Part shown: positions 1 through 9,030 of the stretch, one piece after another
How positions within the stretch are numbered: position 1 is the stretch's first letter
Layout: each line of letters begins with the position of its first letter
Assembly: GCF_017565645.3 (NCBI RefSeq)
Contig: NZ_CP086136.1
Location: 6,183,501 to 6,247,500 of the forward strand
Reading direction: 5' to 3'
Source of the DNA: Bradyrhizobium barranii subsp. barranii
Lineage (GTDB): Bacteria; Pseudomonadota; Alphaproteobacteria; Rhizobiales; Xanthobacteraceae
Length of the DNA stretch: 64,000 bases
The notes under the pieces: model-generated
What the model was told of the DNA's origin: nothing
What the model saw: only the letters and a program-made list of their open reading frames with translations
Databases searched by the model: none
Position numbers and translations under genes: made by a program

Positions 1-154
1 TTTCACGCAGCGGCTGAAACGCGCCGCGCCGCCGCGGCCGAACGTGCTGAAAGCGCAGGATCGCGCCGGCGCCGCGGCTGCGCAGCGCAGCCTGACCGGT
101 GAACCAGACCAGCTCAAGCCGCAACCGCTCCAGCCATCTGTCGTCGGATGCCAA
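1..154 (-). CDS. Polysaccharide deacetylase family protein, N-terminal part (cut by window edge)
   Basis: The minus strand from a TTG at 154 is open to the window edge. It encodes LELVWFTGQAALRSRGAGAI followed by LRFQHVRPRRRGAFQP. This fits the N-terminus of rhizobial polysaccharide deacetylases (NodB-like), in which a short helix precedes 'GGVGAILTFHHVRPR'. No ATG exists in the frame before the upstream stop at 184, and a GAAGGTGGG Shine-Dalgarno-like stretch lies just before the TTG, so a TTG start is the best choice. The catalytic domain is outside the window. It is divergent from the acetyltransferase at 267 and belongs to the exopolysaccharide locus that follows. The family call is from recognised sequence style on only 51 residues. 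Confidence 0.62.
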   Translation of the reverse strand, partial: MASDDRWLERLRLELVWFTGQAALRSRGAGAILRFQHVRPRRRGAFQPLRE

Positions 155-266
155 TGTCCCACCTTCGCGTTCGCCTGATTGTCATTACCCTTTGTTGACA
201 TTTCTTTGCAAAGGTCGGCCACAGGCCGAAATACGCAAATTTTTCGTTTCTCGACAGGTTTCGTGA

Positions 267-1448
267 ATGACCATGGCTGCGGCGATGCAAAGCCGGACGG
301 CAGAATCGCCAGCGCGGTCCAAAGCGAGCCGTATCGCGCATGTCGATATCGTCACCGATCTGGCCGAGGCCGAGACGGTCTGGCGCGCGTTCGAGGAGAG
401 CGGCCACCTCTTCACGCCCTACCAGCGCTTCGACCTGCTCAGCCCATGGCAGCGGCTGGTCGGCAGCCACGAAGGCGCCAGCCCCTTCATCGTCATTGCC
501 CGCGACACCGAGCGCCAGCCGCTCCTGCTGCTGCCGCTCTCGCTGCGGCAAGGCCACGGCGTGCGCACGGCCTGCTTCATGGGCGGCAAGCACACCACCT
601 TCAACATGGGCCTGTGGAACGCCGCGTTCGCCGCCGAGGTCGCCAGCGCCGATCTCGACGCGCTGCTTGCGCCGCTGCGCGAGCATGCCGACGTGCTCGC
701 GCTGACGCAGCAGCCGCTGCGCTGGCACGACCAGCACAACCCGTTCGCGCAGCTGCCGCGGCAGAGTGCGATCAACGGCTGCCCTCTCCTGGCGATGGAG
801 CCGGGCGGGCCGCCCACATCGCGGATCAGCAACTCCTTTCGCCGCCGCCTCAAGAGCAAGGAAAAGAAGCTCCAGGCGCTTGCCGGCTATCGTTATCACC
901 TCGCCACCACGGATGCGGACGTCACCCGCCTGCTCGACTGGTTCTTCCGGGTCAAGCCGGCGCGGATGGCCGAACAGAAACTGCCCAACGTCTTTGCCGA
1001 GCCCGGCGTCGAAGCGTTCATCCGCAGCGCAAGCCTGTCGCCGCGCGGCGAAGGCCGCGTCATCGACATCCATGCGCTCGAATGCGACGACGAGGTGATC
1101 GCGATCTTCGCCGGCGTCGCCGACGGCCAGCGCTTCTCGATGATGTTCAACACCTACACGATGTCCGAGCACGCCCGCTACAGCCCCGGGCTGATCCTGA
1201 TGCGCTACATCATCGACCGCTACGCCGAACGCGGCTACCGCTCGCTCGATCTCGGCATCGGCTCGGACGATTACAAACGCATGTTCTGCAAGGACGACGA
1301 CGACATTTTCGACAGCTTCGTGCCCCTGACCGCGCGCGGAAAACTCGCGGCGATGGCGATGTCCTCGCTGAGCCACGGCAAACGGCTGGTGAAGCAGAAC
1401 CAGATGTTGTTCGATCTGGCGCGGCGGCTGCGGCAGACGTTCGGGTAG
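267..1448 (+). CDS. GNAT-family acetyltransferase, FemAB/CelD-like (exopolysaccharide locus)
   Basis: A 393-residue protein of the length and layout of the CelD/BcsL-type GNAT proteins (Acetyltransf_6) found in rhizobial exopolysaccharide clusters. The N-terminal half has 'LFTPYQRFDLLSPWQRL' and 'PFIVIARD'. The C-terminal half has the GNAT-like 'YRSLDLGIGSDDYKRMFC' strand-helix near residues 325-345. Such proteins probably transfer an acyl or aminoacyl group to a sugar or lipid intermediate in the cytoplasm; the donor and acceptor cannot be read from sequence. An ATG start at 267 is used; a second ATG lies two codons later. It is divergent from the deacetylase and upstream of the convergent wzz-like gene. 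Confidence 0.8.
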   Translation: MTMAAAMQSRTAESPARSKASRIAHVDIVTDLAEAETVWRAFEESGHLFTPYQRFDLLSPWQRLVGSHEGASPFIVIARDTERQPLLLLPLSLRQGHGVRTACFMGGKHTTFNMGLWNAAFAAEVASADLDALLAPLREHADVLALTQQPLRWHDQHNPFAQLPRQSAINGCPLLAMEPGGPPTSRISNSFRRRLKSKEKKLQALAGYRYHLATTDADVTRLLDWFFRVKPARMAEQKLPNVFAEPGVEAFIRSASLSPRGEGRVIDIHALECDDEVIAIFAGVADGQRFSMMFNTYTMSEHARYSPGLILMRYIIDRYAERGYRSLDLGIGSDDYKRMFCKDDDDIFDSFVPLTARGKLAAMAMSSLSHGKRLVKQNQMLFDLARRLRQTFG

Positions 1449-1467
1449 GCGTCACAGCCTCTGGTCT

Positions 1468-1641
1468 CGTAGGGTGGGCAAAGCGAAGCGTGCCCACCAC
1501 GTCTCCCGCAGTCGTTGAAAGGTGGTGGGCACGGCGCAAATGCGCCTTTGCCCACCCTACGATTCCGAGCTCGTGGAGAAAGGCCCCTCACCCGGCTTCG
1601 CTTTCACGAAGCCACCCTCTCCCGCAGGGGCAGAGGGCGAG
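1468..1641. repeat. Bradyrhizobium-type intergenic palindromic repeats
   Basis: A perfect 16-bp inverted repeat, CGTAGGGTGGGCAAAG (1468-1483) and its complement (1546-1561), encloses an inner pair GTGCCCACCAC / GTGGTGGGCAC (1490-1500, 1522-1532). The RNA would fold into a long hairpin between two convergent genes. It is followed at about 1588-1640 by a second low-complexity stretch of CCCCTCACCCG...CCCTCTCCCGCA type. Both look like dispersed chromosomal repeats rather than genes. The hairpin may also work as a bidirectional terminator. Confidence 0.75.
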
Positions 1642-1643
1642 AA

Positions 1644-3914
1644 TTACGCCGCCACGCCGCGCGGTGCTTCGGCCGCGTCCGACGGCTGCACCGGCCGGCT
1701 CAGCATCGTCACCTCGCTGAATCCGACGGCCCGCAGCTGCTCGCACATCAGCGTACGGGCATCCGGCGCCATCGAGGCATCGGGCACCACGACGGCGCGG
1801 GCATGCGCCGTCAAGAGTTCGGCCGGGAGGTCCGAGGCGCTGCCGGCGTCCACCAGCACGTGGTCGTAGGCGCGGAGCAGTGCATCGATCGCGAGCGTCA
1901 CCCGCGGCGATTGTAGCAGGCTGCGGTCGAAGCCGGGGCGGCCGGCCATGACCAGGTGCAGCCGCGAGAGCTTGTCGCGGGTGATGATTTGCGCGAACGA
2001 CGCCTCGCCCTGCATCAGCTCGGCGAGGCCGGGAGCCGAAGCGTCGACGGACACCGCGGCGATGGTCGGCGAGGATGCGGCGAGATCGACGACAACGACG
2101 CGCGCATCGCGCGCCAGGTGCCGGGCCAGCGTCAGCGTCGACAGCGTGATGGCTTCGCCGGCCGCGGTGCCGAGCACCGTGACCTTCTTCGCCGCCGGTC
2201 CCGCAGCGCGCAGGCTGTCGGCCAGATGCTCGATCTCGGCGAATTCAGTGACGTCGGCATCGGCCGTCATCTCGGGCTGAAGCGGCGTAAGGTCTTCCAC
2301 AACCGGATCGAGCATCGGCTCGGCCACCGGCTGGACTACCGGCTCTTGGCGCATCGGCGCCTGCGTTTGCGCCGGCGTGAACACGGCCACCGCGCGTGGC
2401 GCGGTCTGGCGCAGCAGCTCGCCGGTGACGACGACGCCGGACGAGAGCAGCAGCGTCGCGATCGTCGCAATCAGCACGATCGGCAGCTTCTTCGGATAGG
2501 CCGGCGTATTCGAGACGATGGCGCGCGAGATGATGCGGCCCTCCGCCGGCGCCGTATCGATGCTCTCGCGGGTGCTGGCTTCGCGATACTTCCCAAGATA
2601 CGTCTCGAGCAGGTCGCGCTGGGCCTTGGCTTCGCGCTCCAGCGCGCGGAGCTGGACGTCCTGACCGTTGGTCGAGGTCGCCTGCTTCTTGAGCTGATCG
2701 AGGCTCGCCGTCAGGCCGTCGACCCGGCCACTGGCGATCCGCGCATCGCTTTCGAACGAGCGCGAGATCTTGGCCGCTTCGTCGCGAATCTGGTTGTCGA
2801 GGTCGCCAAGCTGCGCCTTCAGCTCCTTGATCCGCGGGTGATTGCCGAGCAGCGTCGATGACCGTTCGGCAAGCTGCGCCCGCAACGTCACCCGCTGCTC
2901 CGACAGCCGCCGCATCAGCTCGGAGTTCACCACCTCGGACGCTTCGATCGGCTTGCCGCTCTGGAGCATCTCTTTGATCAGCCGCGCCCTGGATTCAGCA
3001 TCCGCCTTCATCGAGCGCGCATTGTTGAGCTGGGTATTGACCTCGCCCATCTGCTGGTTCGAGAGCGTGGTGTTGTTGGTGCCGACGAACAGCGACGACT
3101 TGGAACGGAAGTCCTCGACCTTGGCTTCGGCGTCGGAGACTTTCTTGCGCAGATTTTCGATTTCGCCCGACAGCCACTGGCTGGCGCTACGAGCCTGGTC
3201 CTGGCGCGCATTCTGCTGGAGCACGAGATAGCCGTCGGCGATCGAATTGGCGACGCGCACGGCAAGGTCGGGATCGGCGGACTGGAATTCGACCACGATC
3301 ACGCGCGACTTGTCGACGGCGTAGGCCTGGAGCCGCTCGTAATAGGCATCCAGCACCCGCTCTTCCGGCGTCATCGAAAACGGATCGCGACCGATGCCGA
3401 TCAGCGCCGCGAGCGACTTCAGCGGCGAAATGCCTTGCAGCACCGGATCGAATTCGGGGCGTTCCGCGAGCTTGTTCTTTTTGATGATCTCGCGCGCGAG
3501 ATCGCGCGACAGTACGAGCTGCACCTGGCTGGTCACCGCCTCGGGATCGAGCGACTGCCGCTCTTCGGTGCTGCGGTCGCTGCTCGGCCGCAAGAACACG
3601 TTCTCGCGGCCGTCGATCAGGATGCGGGATTCCGACTTGTAACGCGGAGTGACGAGATTGACGGCGGCGATCGACGCGACGAGCGCGAGCACCGTCGGCA
3701 CGATGATCCAGCCGCGCTTGCGGGCGAGCACCGCGCCGAGCGCATGGAGATCGATGTCGCCGGATTCGGCTTGTGCCTGCTTCGCAGCAACGGGCGCAGG
3801 CTCTGCTTCAATCTTTCGCGCGGCTTCGGTCGATTTGGCTTCGGCTTTGGGCTTCGAAATAGCCCGCTCGACCACCGCCTTGTCCTTGCCGGCACGCCAG
3901 AACGCTAAACGCAT
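1644..3914 (-). CDS. Exopolysaccharide chain-length/transport protein, Wzz-GumC family with degenerate BY-kinase domain
   Basis: A 756-residue inner-membrane protein. Residues about 50-500 form a Wzz/GumC domain: an early transmembrane helix (WIIVPTVLALVASIAAV), a long periplasmic coiled coil rich in Glu/Lys/Ala, and a second helix (PIVLIATIATLLLSSGVVV). The C-terminal third has the fold order of a bacterial tyrosine kinase, but the Walker A is GTAAGEAITLS instead of GxxxxGKT/S. The Walker B-like strand (YDHVLVDAG) is kept, and no C-terminal tyrosine cluster exists (ends APRGVAA). It therefore probably sets polymer length without kinase activity of its own. An ATG at 3914 has GGGAG upstream. 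It is convergent with the acetyltransferase gene. Confidence 0.88.
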   Translation of the reverse strand: MRLAFWRAGKDKAVVERAISKPKAEAKSTEAARKIEAEPAPVAAKQAQAESGDIDLHALGAVLARKRGWIIVPTVLALVASIAAVNLVTPRYKSESRILIDGRENVFLRPSSDRSTEERQSLDPEAVTSQVQLVLSRDLAREIIKKNKLAERPEFDPVLQGISPLKSLAALIGIGRDPFSMTPEERVLDAYYERLQAYAVDKSRVIVVEFQSADPDLAVRVANSIADGYLVLQQNARQDQARSASQWLSGEIENLRKKVSDAEAKVEDFRSKSSLFVGTNNTTLSNQQMGEVNTQLNNARSMKADAESRARLIKEMLQSGKPIEASEVVNSELMRRLSEQRVTLRAQLAERSSTLLGNHPRIKELKAQLGDLDNQIRDEAAKISRSFESDARIASGRVDGLTASLDQLKKQATSTNGQDVQLRALEREAKAQRDLLETYLGKYREASTRESIDTAPAEGRIISRAIVSNTPAYPKKLPIVLIATIATLLLSSGVVVTGELLRQTAPRAVAVFTPAQTQAPMRQEPVVQPVAEPMLDPVVEDLTPLQPEMTADADVTEFAEIEHLADSLRAAGPAAKKVTVLGTAAGEAITLSTLTLARHLARDARVVVVDLAASSPTIAAVSVDASAPGLAELMQGEASFAQIITRDKLSRLHLVMAGRPGFDRSLLQSPRVTLAIDALLRAYDHVLVDAGSASDLPAELLTAHARAVVVPDASMAPDARTLMCEQLRAVGFSEVTMLSRPVQPSDAAEAPRGVAA

Positions 3915-4115
3915 CGAACACTCCCGCAGGGCAACGCTGCAACTCTACCTCAACCGAGGCGATTACACTCCATTAAGGTTGCTGCTGGGTTAATCGCGCC
4001 CTGCCGCGACCGGCGCGCACGGCGCCGACACCGTTTGTTAACCACGAGGGCTCTTAATCCATCTCGATATTTCGAGAATTGTTCGAGCATTCGCCGTCGA
4101 GCGCTGGTTCTGATC

Positions 4116-5249
4116 ATGCCCCCCTCTCCCGACCGGCCGCTCCGCATCCTGCACGCCGTGCGCGCTCCCGTGGGCGGCATCTTCCGCCACATCCTCGATC
4201 TCGCCAACGGCCAGGTCGATCGCGGTCATCACGTCGGGATTCTCGCCGACAGCCTCACCGGCGGTGAGCGCGCGGACAAGGCGCTGGCCGAGCTCGCGCC
4301 GCGGCTGAAGCTCGGCGTGCACCGGCTGGCGATCCGCCGCGAACCGTCGCCTGACGATTTTCTGGTGTGGCTGCGGATGCGGCGACTGATCGCCGCGCTC
4401 AAACCCGACGTCACGCATGGCCACGGAGCCAAGGCCGGCGCCTTCGTCCGCATGCGGCGGCGATCCAACGACACCATCCGCATCTACACCCCGCATGGCG
4501 GCTCGCTGCACTATCCCCTCAACACCTTCAAGGGCGAGTTTTACGCGCGGCTGGAACGCACGCTGATGGACGCGACGGACTTGTTTCTGTTCGAGAGCGC
4601 GTTTGCGCGCGACACCTATCAGCGCATCGTCGGCACACCCAAGGGCGTGGTGCATTGCGTCTTCAATGGCGTGACGCCGGAAGAATTCGAGCCTGTTAGC
4701 ATCGCCGACGATGCCACCGATCTCGCCTATGTCGGCGAGTTCAGGCACATCAAGGGTGCGGATTTGCTCGTCGATGCGGTGGCGCGCCTGCACGAGGGCG
4801 GCAAGAAGGTCACGCTCACGCTCGGCGGCGACGGCGAGGAGACGGCGGCGCTGAAGGCGCAGGTCGAGAAGCTCGGTCTCTCCAGCGCCATCCGCTTCAT
4901 CGGTCACGTCAAGGCGCGCTACGGCTTCTCCAAGGGGCGACTGCTGGTCGTGCCCTCCCGCGGCGATTCCATGCCCTATGTCGTGATCGAGGCCGGTGCG
5001 GCCGGCATTCCCATGATCGCGGCCCGCGTCGGCGGCATCCCCGAGATTTTTGGGCATGACAGCCCGGCGCTGTTTGCGCCGAGCAACGCCGAGGCCATGG
5101 CCGAAGCGATCGCGGCCGCACTCGACGATCCGCAAGGAACCGCGCAGCGTGCGGTCGCCTTGCGCGAGCGCATCTCCGCGCATTTCTCCCAGCAGGCGAT
5201 GGTTGACGGCGTGCTCGCGGGTTATCGCGACGCATTTGCCAATCATTAA
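4116..5249 (+). CDS. Glycosyltransferase family 4 (GT-B) for exopolysaccharide assembly
   Basis: A 377-residue GT-B enzyme. The N-terminal acceptor domain begins LRILHAVRAPVGGIFRHI and carries THGHGAKAGAF. The C-terminal nucleotide-sugar domain has YVGEFRHIKGADLLVDA and VVPSRGDSMPYVVIEAGAAG, followed by GGIPEIF, the E-x7-E type signature of family 4. It should add one sugar from an NDP donor to the growing undecaprenyl-linked repeat on the cytoplasmic face. The frame is open upstream to a TTG at 4035, but the ATG at 4116 starts right before the conserved first strand and is preferred. The sugar-transferase gene follows 60 nt downstream, so the two are probably cotranscribed. Confidence 0.88.
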   Translation: MPPSPDRPLRILHAVRAPVGGIFRHILDLANGQVDRGHHVGILADSLTGGERADKALAELAPRLKLGVHRLAIRREPSPDDFLVWLRMRRLIAALKPDVTHGHGAKAGAFVRMRRRSNDTIRIYTPHGGSLHYPLNTFKGEFYARLERTLMDATDLFLFESAFARDTYQRIVGTPKGVVHCVFNGVTPEEFEPVSIADDATDLAYVGEFRHIKGADLLVDAVARLHEGGKKVTLTLGGDGEETAALKAQVEKLGLSSAIRFIGHVKARYGFSKGRLLVVPSRGDSMPYVVIEAGAAGIPMIAARVGGIPEIFGHDSPALFAPSNAEAMAEAIAAALDDPQGTAQRAVALRERISAHFSQQAMVDGVLAGYRDAFANH

Positions 5250-5309
5250 CCATCCTTAAGACCGCTTTAGAGAATCTTCCGATTTGTCCGATAATCGACG
5301 TGCCAGGGG

Positions 5310-6920
5310 ATGCTCGCCCGGGGCGCAACGCTGCGACCCGCGGGTTTTTTGGAATGGACGTGGACGCCCGTGGAACCGCTCAACGCACGCTCGATGCTCG
5401 ACGCCGCCACAAGCGCCGCGGCGAAGCCGGCTGACCAACCCTTTGTGGAGCGCCGTCGCCGGCTCTCGCCCGCCGCGCTCGACGTCGTCAACCAGAAGGT
5501 CGCCCGCGCCTATTCGCCGATCGTGATCACCGGCTTCGTCCGCTTGGCCGATTTCGCCCTGCTGAGCCTCGTCGGCATCGCGCTCTATGTCGGCTATGTC
5601 ATGCCGCTCGCCGGTTCCTTCAGCTGGGTTTATCCCGCGCAGATCATCGCCGTCGCGGTCGCCGCCGTGGTCTGCTTCCAGGCCGCCGACATCTATCAGG
5701 TGCAGCTGTTTCGCGGTCAGCTCCGGCAGATGACGCGGATGATCTCCTCCTGGTCGTTCGTCTTCCTGCTGTTCATCGGCGTATCCTTCTTCGCCAAGTT
5801 CGGCAGCGAAATGTCGCGGCTGTGGCTTGCCGCCTTCTACTTCCTCGGGCTCGCCGCGCTCATCTCCCAACGTCTGGTGCTGCGCTCGCTGGTGCGCGCC
5901 TGGGCACGCCAGGGCCGGCTCGACCGCCGCACCATCGTTGTCGGCTCCGACAGCAACGGCGAGCAACTGGTCGAGGCGCTGAATGCCCAGGAGGATTCCG
6001 ACATCCACGTGCTCGGCGTGTTCGACGACCGCAACGACAGTCGCGCGCTCGACACCTGCGCCGGCGCGCGCAAGCTCGGCAAGGTCGACGACATCGTCGA
6101 ATTCGCCCGCCGCACCCGGGTCGATCTCGTGCTGTTCGCGCTGCCGATCTCGGCGGAGACGCGCATCCTGGAGATGTTGAAGAAGCTCTGGGTGCTGCCT
6201 GTCGACATCCGGCTCTCCGCGCACACCAACAAGCTGCGTTTCCGTCCCCGCTCCTATTCCTACCTCGGCGAGGTGCCGACGCTCGACGTGTTCGAGGCGC
6301 CGATCACCGACTGGGACCTGGTGATGAAGTGGCTGTTCGACCGCATCGTCGGTGGCCTCGCGCTGCTCGCAGCCCTGCCGGTGATGGGACTGGTGGCGCT
6401 GGCGGTGAAGCTCGACAGCCCCGGCCCAGCGCTGTTCCGTCAGAAGCGCTTCGGCTTCAACAACGAGCGTATCGACGTCTACAAATTCCGCTCGATGTAC
6501 CACCATCAGGCCGACCCGACCGCCTCCAAGGTCGTGACCAAGAACGATCCACGCGTCACCCGCGTCGGCCGCTTCATCCGCAAGACCAGCCTCGACGAGC
6601 TGCCGCAGCTCTTCAACGTGGTGTTCTCGGGCAATTTGTCCCTGGTCGGCCCGCGTCCGCATGCGGTGCAGGGCAAGCTCCAGAGCCGCCTGTTCGACGA
6701 AGCCGTCGACGGCTATTTCGCTCGTCACCGCGTCAAGCCCGGCATCACCGGCTGGGCCCAGATCAACGGCTGGCGCGGCGAGATCGACAATGAAGAGAAG
6801 ATCCAGAAGCGCGTCGAATTCGACCTCTACTACATCGAGAACTGGTCGGTGCTGTTCGACCTCGTCATTCTCCTGAAGACGCCGGTCTCGCTGCTGACCA
6901 AGAACGAGAACGCGTATTGA
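5310..6920 (+). CDS. Undecaprenyl-phosphate sugar phosphotransferase (WcaJ/ExoY-type initiating enzyme)
   Basis: A polyprenyl-phosphate hexose-1-phosphate transferase that begins repeat-unit synthesis at the inner membrane. The N-terminal half has several membrane helices ([19 protein letters not shown] and others), then a CoA_binding_3-like Rossmann region ([17 protein letters not shown]). After a further helix near residue 350 the catalytic Bac_transf domain has [31 protein letters not shown] and [15 protein letters not shown]. The ATG at 5310 gives 536 residues. A GTG at 5370 (starting [13 protein letters not shown]) gives 516, nearer the family length, and may be the true start. It lies in the same orientation as the glycosyltransferase upstream. 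Confidence 0.92.
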   Translation: MLARGATLRPAGFLEWTWTPVEPLNARSMLDAATSAAAKPADQPFVERRRRLSPAALDVVNQKVARAYSPIVITGFVRLADFALLSLVGIALYVGYVMPLAGSFSWVYPAQIIAVAVAAVVCFQAADIYQVQLFRGQLRQMTRMISSWSFVFLLFIGVSFFAKFGSEMSRLWLAAFYFLGLAALISQRLVLRSLVRAWARQGRLDRRTIVVGSDSNGEQLVEALNAQEDSDIHVLGVFDDRNDSRALDTCAGARKLGKVDDIVEFARRTRVDLVLFALPISAETRILEMLKKLWVLPVDIRLSAHTNKLRFRPRSYSYLGEVPTLDVFEAPITDWDLVMKWLFDRIVGGLALLAALPVMGLVALAVKLDSPGPALFRQKRFGFNNERIDVYKFRSMYHHQADPTASKVVTKNDPRVTRVGRFIRKTSLDELPQLFNVVFSGNLSLVGPRPHAVQGKLQSRLFDEAVDGYFARHRVKPGITGWAQINGWRGEIDNEEKIQKRVEFDLYYIENWSVLFDLVILLKTPVSLLTKNENAY

Positions 6921-6948
6921 GTTTTGTCGTACCCGAGCCTCACTGTCA

Positions 6949-7041
6949 TCGCCCGGCTTGACCGGGCGATCCAGTAATCGCCGGCAGTAGAAACTGCCAC
7001 GAACGGCTCGGAGTATTGGATGCCCCGCTTTCGCGGGGCAT
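6949..7041. repeat. Dispersed palindromic intergenic repeat
   Basis: Two perfect hairpins lie in one unit: ATCGCCCGG/CCGGGCGAT (6949-6957, 6963-6971) and ATGCCCCGC/GCGGGGCAT (7020-7028, 7033-7041). Closely related units occur at 10243-10337 and 14406-14479, so this is a dispersed repeat family, not a gene. Confidence 0.8.
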
Positions 7042-7084
7042 GACGTCGGAAGTTGTGTGCGTGTACGAGTAGCGTGAGCATGTG

Positions 7085-8347
7085 ATGGCGTATGCGGCGA
7101 CAGCCGGTGAAGTGAAATTAGCCGCACCCGCTGCGCCCGGCGTGCTGGCCATCCAGCGCGCGCTGGTGTGGCTGACCGGCGCCTCCGGCGCCATCGTCTT
7201 CATCGAGCCGAGCCCCTACGAGATCGTGACGCTGCTGGCCGCCGTCACCTTCTTCGCGACCGGCCTGCGCCTGCGGCTCGTGCTGATGCCGCTGATCCTG
7301 ATGCTGGTCCTGCTCAATGTCGGCTACACGATCAGCGCGGTCCCGCTGTACGAACAGTCCGAGGTGGCGAGCTGGATTGCGACCTCCTGGTACATGGCGG
7401 TCACCGTCGTGTTCTTCGCGATGGTCACCTCGGAAGACACCGCGGCCCGGCTCGACATGCTCCGCCGCGGCCTCGTGGTCGGCGCGATGGTCGCCTCGCT
7501 GTCGGCGGTCGCCGGCTACTTCCATCTGGTTCCCGGCGGAGACGATCTCCTCACACTCTACGGGCGCGCGCGCGGCACGTTCAAGGACCCGAACGTGCTC
7601 GGTGCCTTCCTGATCCTGCCGGCGCTGTTCGCGCTCCAGAGCGTGGTCTCCGACAAGTTTGCCAAGGCGTTCCGCAACGTCATCGCCTTCGGCATCATGT
7701 CGCTGGCGATCCTGCTCGCGTTCTCCCGCGCCGCCTGGGGCGGACTGGTGCTGACCTCCGCCTTCATGCTGGCGCTGATGGTGCTGACCAGCCGCACCAA
7801 CGCGCAGCGCTCGCGCATCGTCGTCATGGCGATCGTCGCCGCGGTGCTGGGCCTCGCGCTGATCGCGGTGCTGCTGTCATTCGATTCCACCGCCGAGATG
7901 TTCAAGCAGCGCGCGAGCTTCGACCAGAGCTATGACGAAGGCCGCTTCGGCCGGTTCGGCCGGCACATCCTCGGCGCGGAGATGGCGCTCGACCTGCCGT
8001 TCGGCATCGGCCCCCTGCAATTCCACCGCTACTTCCCCGAGGACACCCACAACTCCTACCTCAACGCCTTCATGTCCGGCGGCTGGCTCTCCGGCGTGTG
8101 CTATCCCGCGCTGGTCTTCACCACCGTGATCATGGGTATCAGGCACATCTTCGTCCGTGTGCCCTGGCAGCGCGCTTATCTGGCGATCTTCTCCGCCTTC
8201 GTCGGCACCGTCGGCGAGAGCTTCGTGATCGACACCGACCACTGGCGGCACTTCTGGATGATGCTGGGCGCGATGTGGGGCATGATCGCGGCTGCGCAGG
8301 CTTACAAGATCAAGGACAATACCGTTCCGATGGAATCGGAACGGTAA
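7085..8347 (+). CDS. O-antigen ligase / polymerase family membrane protein
   Basis: A protein of about 420 residues with ten or more hydrophobic segments, such as IVTLLAAVTFFATGL, LVLMPLILMLVLLNVGYTI and IAFGIMSLAILLAFSRAAWG. The Wzy_C-type region has FSRAAWGGLVL and later a periplasmic loop with RFGRFGRHILG and FPEDTHNSYLNAFM, a conserved feature of O-antigen ligases and Wzy polymerases. In this cluster it most likely polymerises or ligates the exopolysaccharide repeat at the periplasmic face. A GTG at 7082 directly precedes the chosen ATG at 7085. A repeat-filled gap of about 160 nt separates it from the sugar transferase. Confidence 0.87.
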   Translation: MAYAATAGEVKLAAPAAPGVLAIQRALVWLTGASGAIVFIEPSPYEIVTLLAAVTFFATGLRLRLVLMPLILMLVLLNVGYTISAVPLYEQSEVASWIATSWYMAVTVVFFAMVTSEDTAARLDMLRRGLVVGAMVASLSAVAGYFHLVPGGDDLLTLYGRARGTFKDPNVLGAFLILPALFALQSVVSDKFAKAFRNVIAFGIMSLAILLAFSRAAWGGLVLTSAFMLALMVLTSRTNAQRSRIVVMAIVAAVLGLALIAVLLSFDSTAEMFKQRASFDQSYDEGRFGRFGRHILGAEMALDLPFGIGPLQFHRYFPEDTHNSYLNAFMSGGWLSGVCYPALVFTTVIMGIRHIFVRVPWQRAYLAIFSAFVGTVGESFVIDTDHWRHFWMMLGAMWGMIAAAQAYKIKDNTVPMESER

Positions 8348-8368
8348 TGTCTGGCTTTCTGTTTTGAC

Positions 8369-8411
8369 GCGTTTTCTTGACGCGAACCGGTGCCACTTCG
8401 CTCGAAAACGC
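8369..8411. repeat. Palindromic repeat at the end of the O-antigen ligase gene
   Basis: GCGTTTTC (8369-8376) pairs with GAAAACGC (8404-8411) around a GAACCGGTGCCACTTC core. It lies between the convergent ligase and marR genes. It resembles a dispersed repeat and could also act as a terminator. Confidence 0.6.
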
Positions 8412-8412
8412 T

Positions 8413-8946
8413 CTAGCGACGAAGCTTCTTCAGCTTGAGATCGGGCCGCTTTTCCGGCGGCGTATCGAGCAGGCCCTTCAGCGCCTCGGTTGCAGCGAGC
8501 ACACCCTTGTAGCCCTCGGTCGCGAAGCGCAGCAGCAGGCGCAGCTCCTCGTCGGAATAGGCGCCAAACACCTTCTCCATCGCCTGCTGCATCGGCACGT
8601 AGAGCTGGCCGATCTTCATCGCCGTCTCGGGCACGACGGAAATGAAGACCTTGCGGCGGTCTTGCTCGTCCCGCTCGCGGCGCACCAGCCCGGCCTTCTC
8701 GAGTCGGTCCACCACGCCGGTGATGGCGCCCGTCGTCAGCCCCGTGACCTCGGCAAGCCGGCCCGCGGTGACGCGTCCTTCAAGATAGAGGATGTCCATA
8801 CATTCGAGGTCGGAATTGGCAATTCCGGCAACGTTCGCAACCGTTTGGCCATAGAGCACGCCCTGCGCGGACGACCGCCGCATCGCCTCCTCGAGCTCCT
8901 GCAACAGCGCCGCGCGCGCCTTCGTCCTTGACAAGGCCAACCTCAT
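8413..8946 (-). CDS. MarR-family transcriptional regulator
   Basis: 177 residues. A winged-helix core spans roughly residues 45-110: DLECMDILYLEGRVTAGRLA, the recognition helix TTGAITGVVDRLEKAGLV and the wing RRERDEQDRRKVFIS. C-terminal helices (LYVPMQQAMEKVFGAYS and EELRLLLRFATEGYKG) form the dimer interface. It starts at 8946 and is divergent from the FAD monooxygenase gene at 9031, with CTTAG-based repeats between them, so it probably represses itself and that gene. The monooxygenase is broken here, so the regulator may have lost its main target. Confidence 0.9.
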   Translation of the reverse strand: MRLALSRTKARAALLQELEEAMRRSSAQGVLYGQTVANVAGIANSDLECMDILYLEGRVTAGRLAEVTGLTTGAITGVVDRLEKAGLVRRERDEQDRRKVFISVVPETAMKIGQLYVPMQQAMEKVFGAYSDEELRLLLRFATEGYKGVLAATEALKGLLDTPPEKRPDLKLKKLRR

Positions 8947-8977
8947 ATCTTAGTCGATATATATCTTAGCTACTAAG
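8946..8977. promoter_or_regulatory. Probable MarR operator between divergent genes
   Basis: The AT-rich 84-bp gap between marR and the monooxygenase holds two direct copies of TATCTTAG (8946-8953, 8962-8969). The second forms an inverted pair with CTAAG (CTTAG 8965-8969 / CTAAG 8973-8977). The AT-rich palindromic layout and position are typical of a MarR autoregulatory operator; binding is inferred. Confidence 0.5.
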
Positions 8978-9030
8978 AGATTTAGCAACCGTAATTTCTC
9001 CTAGCACCACGGAAACGTCGGGAGCAAGCC

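Noticed and set aside
114..1376. Long minus-strand open frame of 420 codons across the acetyltransferase gene
   Set aside because: Arg/Ala/Val/Glu-rich shadow of a high-GC gene; its opposite strand has the clear FemAB/GNAT-like protein. Many similar shadows (e.g. 4038-5246, 5256-7127, 16840-18438 and 61964-63550) were left out for the same reason.
1468..1561. CRISPR-like or sRNA structure from repeated TGGGCA motifs
   Set aside because: Only one palindromic unit with no regular repeat-spacer pattern. It fits a dispersed intergenic repeat.
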